Positions 9,701-14,412 of a stretch of 14,412 nt of DNA are shown here, in pieces. Both the position numbers and the translations under genes were made by a program. The stretch is taken from assembly GCA_025094145.1 (NCBI GenBank), contig JALLLS010000184.1:1-14412 (forward strand). Reading direction: 5' to 3'. Below the pieces are notes generated by a model. It made no database searches and had not been told where the DNA came from. It saw only the letters and a program-made list of their open reading frames with translations. The stretch comes from Spinellus fusiger (lineage: Eukaryota; Mucoromycota; Mucoromycetes; Mucorales; Phycomycetaceae). Every line of letters starts with the position of its first letter. Position 1 is the first letter of the stretch.

Positions 9701-12700
9701 CCTTTTAGTGAAGTGGTACTTTCTGATTTCACTATGCAATATGACCTCATGGATGGATCCAATGAATATCCTTTTGGTGGCTCAGGAACTGTTGAGAGTA
9801 GATCGCCAGACTTTATTGATCACTTTAAACACTGGACGCTTGTGTTTCTAGATGATAGGTGTCATCAAGTAAGGCTATTCATATAAACATGCGTAGCTCA
9901 ATATTAACGACATATGGGGTTTTTTTTATTATAGCTCACTGAACTCAAAGAGGAGGTTGACTTTTTGGCCTCTGTATTGACTCTCATTAATACTCAGCTA
10001 AGGCTTGGATTCTTTAGCAAGGCAGATGATATCAAGCGTTTATTTAGAGCTCTTGTTCATGTATTAGATGGACGCATGGATGCAAGGTAGATAATACTGT
10101 CTAATGTGTGATAATTTATTAGTATGATCAGAAACTCTGAGCACTTGAAGTCTTTATCATCCCATGAAACAAGACAATGGTAAATAGGCAATACTTACTG
10201 AACTTTCTATTCATATTACTTCAATACCTTAGGACAGAACGGTTTGTTCTCACAGAAGAAAACCTAGGAACAATGAATACAAAGATCCAGATTCTAGAAA
10301 TATTCGATCTTATTTTTAATCTTCGTCTTCATGTCCGCATGGTCAAACTTACATCAAAATGGAAGAGAATGGAGACGTAAGAAAGAAAGAAAAAAAAAGA
10401 AGAGCCAAAAAAAAGAGAAATAAAGACTAACCTAAGTTTTTTTTTTTCATTAGAAACACAGATACGGTGCCCCACCAGACTCTTCGTGATGCCTTGACAG
10501 CTATATTTGAGGAAACACAGCTCAGACAGCGAGAAAATAGCTTGATGCCTATTCTGAAAGATATTCTAAAGTACCAATATGCACCACTTAAAAGAATAGC
10601 TGTTGTTGTAATGCACAGAATCTATAGTGATTGTGAAGGTAAATATGAAACCATCTTGTTGACTTTATTGATTCTAATATAGCCTATAGATTTGTTCAAG
10701 AAGGCACCTCAGGTTCTCATTCTTAACCAACCACAACAAGTGCTTGTTTATCATGGCATTAAGAAACGTCTGACAAGACTAAGATCCTATCTATCTGTGG
10801 ATAGACTTAGCTCTCACCATCTACCACAAATTGAGTACGTTCTTACCGAGTTTATCAGTCTTTTCAATGGTCAGACAATCGATTTTGATGACAAGACATG
10901 TCTTTTGGATGATTCTCAAGACCAGAGAAATATCTATGGGAAGATATTTAAGAACCTAAAAGCACACTCTGTTGTAGTTCAACTCATGTCTACTATGAGA
11001 GGTTCGCTTGGAGAGAGTGTTGATGTTCAGGAAAGCAACCAAGACAATGAAGAGTCTAGAGTTAAAACACTTCAAGCATGCTTTGATTTCTTGGTAGAAA
11101 TGACAACGGATGATAGAGAATTACAGGTAGGCCTTTCTTTGTTATGTTACTTCAATAAGAAAAGACATGTAAATACTTTATCACTGATCAAAAAGAAACC
11201 TAAACACACACATACATATACACAAAAACTACCACTAGGGCTCCTTTGTATTAAGAAACATTGACTTGTTAATTGATGCTAGTGGATTTCATCCCATGCT
11301 GGCAAAAAGACTTTATTCATTATGTGGAAACAATCTCTTCATTAGTATTCGTGTGCGTGAAGAACACATTAAACATATGCTTGAGCAGTCCAAGGGCCAC
11401 CAAAGCGAATATCTTCGCATATTGCATGATTTTATGAAAGCTCAAGGAAAGCTCATTAAGAAGCACCAAGACTGTACTATGCGTCTTATTATGGACAGCA
11501 GACAGCTTTACGTACCCTTTGAAACACCACAGGAATTAATCTCCTCAAAACATATGGACTACTGCATTGAATTGATAGAATTACTCTCAGTATGTGGCCA
11601 AGGAGATAATAGCTTTGGTCAATCAGTAAGTCATCTATTCTATTATCAGTGATAATAACATTAAATGTTTGTAGTTTGCTCGAACTATCTTTTCCATTCA
11701 AGATGTTACAACTATTATTCAAGACGACATGGCACCCCTGGGATTGAAGACGGTGATGCTTAGGTTCTTATCCTCTGTTTATCTTGACAACACTGAAGTA
11801 CCTTCTAATGTACCTGTGAGCGACAATAAGAACATTCGAATCATTATGGAAGAGGCCCATGCTGAAATGGTCAAGGCAAAGCAGGCACCCACAGAGGAGA
11901 ATATGAAATATATATTCAACGGCATCTTTGTCTTTTTAAGATCAGTCTTTGAGCATCATATCTCAGTAGAAACCACTGTTGACGAGGCTCTATTTCTTCT
12001 ATGCCCACGCTTAGTGGATTTGACAGTTAATCTTTTAATGCAGGCCGAAAATGACAAAAAGGCACTTCAGCACACACTTGCATGCATTGATAGTATGATT
12101 AATATCTCTGGTTTTCGTGGAAGCATTGATCCAGAATTACTTCGTGACAAACTACGAAACGCAATAGCCAAACTCACAGAAAGCACAAAACAGGCCATAA
12201 AGCCACTGGATCCTATCAACGCCAAGTTCCAAGGCTTTTTCAGGGCATTAAAGGCACACAATGGTGTACTGCAGTTACAGAAAGAAGAGTTTGAGAAAAT
12301 GTGTAAGTTAATGATAGCCTTTTATGCTTTTAGTTCAGCCCTGCTAAAACATTTTCTTAGGCTCTCATTTTAGTCTGGCAGATGTGAACTCTGAAGAAGA
12401 TGTCAAGTCCCTTATTGACTATTTATCCATGATGATGACCTCAAAAAGTCAAGACAAGACAGAATATTACCAAGTATCAACCATCAAACTTTTGGAGAAA
12501 ATTCCCCTTCGTCATATTTCTAATTCTTCTGATAAACAAGCAAACACTGCTTTTTACACAGAAGATTCAGAAAGCAGAAAAGTGAAGGCGCAAAATACAC
12601 TGAATAGTCTTGGATGCACACTTGTTGCTCAGAATCTTTTGTCTTCTCCTCGTCGACAAATTTTTGAGGCCGCTCTTAAACTCTTGATCTCTTTATTGGA

Positions 12701-14412
12701 TGGTGGAAATAAGAATGTTCAAGATAGACTAGAAGAATACTTCTATAGTATAAGGTAAGGCGAGATTACTTTTATTAAGTGTCATGTTTATGGGCTATTC
12801 TTACGATCTTTTCTCTCTCTATTTTAGAGAAGAGCGATTTTTTTATTCTTTCCATCAGCGTCTGGAGAGTGGTATTGCATCTCTCAAAGAAGCACAACTT
12901 CACTTGTTTCGCACTGCTTACAAAATGAACAGACAGCAGTGTATTTTGAGTTTGGATAATGTAGAAAACCGATCCATTAAAACAATGAAAAGATCTCAGC
13001 ATCGCCACCACTCTTCCTCTATTGATATTTCACGCAATGGATTTAGAAAGCGTATAAAGCAACAAAGTCAAACATCTACAGAGTCAGCACTTATCTATCA
13101 GAAGATATCAACATTGATGGCAAATGAAACTTCAGAGTTTGGAACAGCAAGCGAAGACTTTGAAGGAATGAGGGATACTATGAGAGCTCTTCAGCTCATG
13201 GTAGAAGGTCATAATATTAACTTGCAAACATATCTTGCAAAACAACCTGACAATATAAAAAGTTTCAATATTGTACAAGATGTGTTGAATATCTTCATGC
13301 TATTGTACCACTCTGCAGTATGCAAAATATACGACTGATTATCCAAGTATTAGATACAATCACTGAAACGGCTCAGGTAATCACATAAAAAAGAGTTTTG
13401 AGTGTAACTAAAGTTATTATTGCTATTGTTAGGGATGTTTGGAGAATCAAGTAAGTCTACTTTCAATTCTTAATCATAGTGCATACCATTAAATTATGGT
13501 TTGACTAACACAGTATATTACTATAGGTTACTATCTTCAACGATAAGATTATAAACCCTGTCAACACAATACTTCGAGAGTCCTATATTAGTTGTCCAAG
13601 CTCACTTGTTAATGAACTTAAGGTAACTAATAATTTTGTAATAATTTGTTGTATTTACTTTATGTATTCTAGTGCAAGGTTGTCATTTGTTTATTGAGTT
13701 TACTAGAGGGTGGTATTGAAAATAGTGAGACAATCTTCAGAGAAATGGCAGCTTCTTTGAATCTGTCCATTATAAAGCGCAATATGAACACCATCTATAC
13801 TAGCAATGCAGAGAACTTGGATAAGCCATATGCATTTGAAAAAATTGAATGTGGATTTCTTTACTGTATACTTGTCATGACCCTTTCACCTGCTCTTGAT
13901 GAGTCTCAAGTAAGTCTTTTTTCTCTTTTATAGAAAAACAAATATTAATTTATATTACCAATTGCAAAAAAAAGTATGCAATGTTCAGTGGAAATCCAGC
14001 ATTTGAATACTTTCAGAAAAACACAGGAAAGATTGAAGTAGTCATGGATTACGGTCAAGAGAAACAGCTTTCACGTGTTCTGTTTCCTATTCCAGAAGTT
14101 TGTAACTATTTACGTGAGGATACAAAGCAGCGTTTCTTATGGAATGTCAAACGGTAAAGAGGAAAAAAACTGTTAGAGTGATAATAGTATAATAGCTCAT
14201 ATTGACATACTTTGTTATTTCAACTGTACAGTGACTCTCCATCAGCTAAGATTGAGGACTTTGTTCAGCAATCAAGTAACATCATATACGAGTAAGTAAT
14301 TAAATCAATAGTTTATTTTATAGTTTATTGTTACTGATAATGATTAACACACAACCTTCTGCAGAATTAAATAAAGCAAGAGTAGCCAGCAACAATATCT
14401 ATCTCTACTGAC
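6750..14412 (+). CDS. IP3-receptor-type intracellular Ca2+ release channel (3'-truncated by window edge)
   Basis: Tetrameric ER/vacuolar Ca2+ release channel of the IP3R/RyR superfamily. Exons: 6750-7585, 7625-7736, 7788-8498, 8555-8627, 8684-9613, 9681-9868, 9935-10086, 10123-10179, 10233-10376, 10454-10638, 10690-11126, 11239-11625, 11675-12302, 12361-12754, 12828-about 13317, 13320-13376 (frame break between these two), 13433-13450, 13527-13622, 13673-13909, 13975-14153, 14232-14291, 14377-edge. About 2,135 residues are encoded; animal IP3Rs have about 2,700, so the pore and C-terminus lie beyond the edge. Order matches IP3R: N-terminal beta-trefoil (FLRIGDEICLY, LYGQVIQMYNSHFSKYLTV), MIR, RIH, central solenoid (KIQILEIFDLIFNLRL), second RIH, RIH-associated domain, pre-pore linker. 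There are no SPRY domains, so it is IP3R-like rather than RyR-like, though LLSLLEGG (exon at 13673) is RyR-flavoured. The start is either ATG 6750 or ATG 6786; the latter (MSKNNDQFLRIGD) aligns with the animal IP3R start. Confidence 0.95.
6786..8498 (+). other. Channel N-terminal suppressor/ligand-binding beta-trefoils with MIR repeats
   Basis: Residues 13-553 correspond to the IP3R suppressor domain and ligand-binding beta-trefoil. Landmarks are FLRIGDEICLY; the helical arm ending LQNETEKRRLFGKPVLYGQVI; LVRFYHKEMEAYL; and two MIR-like strands, VRIRHVASRSYLYID and YIRIQHVVTKCWIHA. The loop that in vertebrate IP3R carries the IP3-contacting RTTGR (265-269) aligns with NKHIL (residues 296-300, 7674-7688), just before the conserved AFWEIE/ALWEVE anchor. 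So the fold is kept but the phosphate-binding loop is not. Two junctions here (7585/7625 and 7736/7788) were placed by frame and homology. Confidence 0.85.
8555..9868 (+). other. Channel first RIH (RYDR_ITPR) armadillo domain
   Basis: Residues 554-950 resemble the armadillo half of the IP3-binding core and the following RIH solenoid: KELVRFCTNSKEPDLVRRVG, SLIRDIGIVECVINMIQ, TILTLCYNLLRVFLVG, MVNLLHNNSSVVERI and IRATFCDLLRVLYIDISP. Aligned to IP3R1, R504 becomes Glu-577, K508 becomes Ser-581, R511 is kept as Arg-584 (8701-8703), and R568-K569 become Ser-709-Ser-710 (9076-9081). The intron at 8628-8683 was chosen because it is the only pairing that restores LPNEYHQSLIRD in alignment with the animal NRERQKLMRE segment. 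Confidence 0.85.
9935..12754 (+). other. Channel central armadillo solenoid with second RIH-type segment
   Basis: Residues 951-1744 form the long cytosolic solenoid. Recognisable blocks are FLASVLTLINTQLRLGFF; TKIQILEIFDLIFNLRLHVR, like the animal KLKIIEILQFILNVRLDYR; SLCGNNLFISIRVREEHI with YLRILHDFMKAQGKLIKKHQ, like the animal KFLQTIVKAEGKFIKKCQ; CIELIELLSVCGQGDNSF, like HLVELLAVCTEGKNVY; and EAALKLLISLLDGGNKNVQ, like LLAIALLEGGNTTIQ. The long variable loops of animal IP3Rs (phosphorylation and splice regions) are much shorter here. Confidence 0.85.
12828..13376 (+). other. Channel RIH-associated domain with cytosolic Ca2+-site glutamates
   Basis: Residues about 1745-1927. It begins EERFFYSFHQRLESGIASLK (like EKFFKVFYDRMKVAQQEIK), continues through a basic Ser/His-rich linker (KRSQHRHHSSSID), then ALQLMVEGHNINLQTYLAKQ and IRLIIQVLDTITETAQ. 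Glu-1871 (13204-13206, in VEGHN) and Glu-1924 (13365-13367, in ITETAQ) align with the two glutamates of the activating Ca2+ site (RyR1 E3893/E3967; IP3R3 E1882/E1946). They are 53 residues apart here, against 64 in IP3R3 and 74 in RyR1. The frame break at 13312-13322 falls between them. Confidence 0.8.
13312..13322 (+). other. Unresolved reading-frame discontinuity in the Ca2+ channel gene
   Basis: Upstream coding (NIVQDVLNIFMLLYHS, like NLVCETLQFLDCICGS in animals) runs in the frame of TCT 13312-13314. Downstream coding (IRLIIQVLDTITETAQGCLE, like [20 protein letters not shown]) runs in the frame of ATG 13320-13322, a -1/+2 shift. Staying in the upstream frame hits TGA at 13336-13338. No canonical intron pair fixes this without discarding conserved sequence. 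About 11 residues present in animal IP3Rs are missing at this spot; an extra 31 or 34 nt would restore both frame and length. Confidence 0.8.
13433..13450 (+). other. 18-nt microexon of the Ca2+ channel gene
   Basis: This exon encodes six residues, GCLENQ, between a GTTAG acceptor and a GTAAGT donor, phase 0 on both sides. With the preceding ...TETAQ and the following VTIFND it reproduces the conserved [11 protein letters not shown] block of IP3Rs, which supports such a tiny exon. Confidence 0.85.
13975..14412 (+). other. Channel pre-pore linker, running off the window
   Basis: Exons 13975-14153, 14232-14291 and 14377-14412. FEYFQKNTGKIEVV and RVLFPIPEVCNYL match the animal LEFYAKHTAQIEIV and QIVFPVPSICEFL; KIEDFVQQSSNIIY matches KINDFFLRSEDLFNEM, immediately before the first membrane helices. 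The last intron (14292-14376) is placed at an ATAAAG acceptor because the stronger-looking CTGCAG (14359-14364) puts a TAA in frame three codons later. The pore, selectivity filter and third Ca2+ ligand are outside the window. Confidence 0.7.

Noticed and set aside
13284..13318. 35-nt intron (donor GTTGAA, acceptor CTGCAG) that would repair the channel's frame
   Set aside because: The donor is poor, and it would delete the conserved LNIFMLLYHS segment, making the Ca2+-site spacing even shorter.
13312..13338. Programmed -1 ribosomal frameshift at the channel frame break
   Set aside because: No X XXY YYZ slippery heptamer lies in the upstream frame before the TGA, and missing residues argue for lost sequence.

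Overview
The window looks like nuclear DNA of a fungus, most likely an early-diverging (Mucoromycota-type) one. It has AT-rich intergenic DNA, many short GT-AG introns (mostly 36-112 nt) with CTAAC/CTAAT-like branch points, a fungal-type drug/H+ antiporter-like MFS transporter, and a homologue of the IP3 receptor/ryanodine receptor superfamily. That superfamily is, to my knowledge, missing from Dikarya but present in some early fungal lineages. The taxonomic call is inference; there is no rRNA, tRNA or other marker here.

Three protein genes are visible. (1) Plus strand, 486-2319, two exons: a 573-residue low-complexity protein. Its middle 277 residues are a perfect-looking E/K/A helical tandem repeat (17 modules), and it ends in a CaaX prenylation box, Cys-Ala-Ile-Met. 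A TATA-like element lies upstream and an AATAAA signal downstream. (2) Minus strand, about 5941 to 3739: a major facilitator superfamily transporter rebuilt from nine confidently joined exons plus a tentative first exon. (3) Plus strand, 6750 (or 6786) to beyond the right edge: an IP3-receptor-type intracellular Ca2+ release channel with about 22 exons visible and about 2,135 residues encoded. The window stops just before the expected pore domain.

Genes 1 and 2 converge across about 1.4 kb of DNA in which I see no convincing gene (2320-3738). Genes 2 and 3 are head to head across about 0.8 kb (5942-6749) that must hold both promoters.

The strongest biological observation is in gene 3. Aligned to animal IP3 receptors from family knowledge, nearly all basic IP3-contacting residues are replaced, while both cytosolic glutamates of the activating Ca2+ site are kept. 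The product is therefore predicted to be a Ca2+-regulated channel that may not answer to IP3. The same gene has an unresolved reading-frame break at 13312-13322, lying exactly between the two Ca2+-site glutamates, where about 11 residues found in relatives are missing. That means an assembly error, a recent lesion or unusual expression.
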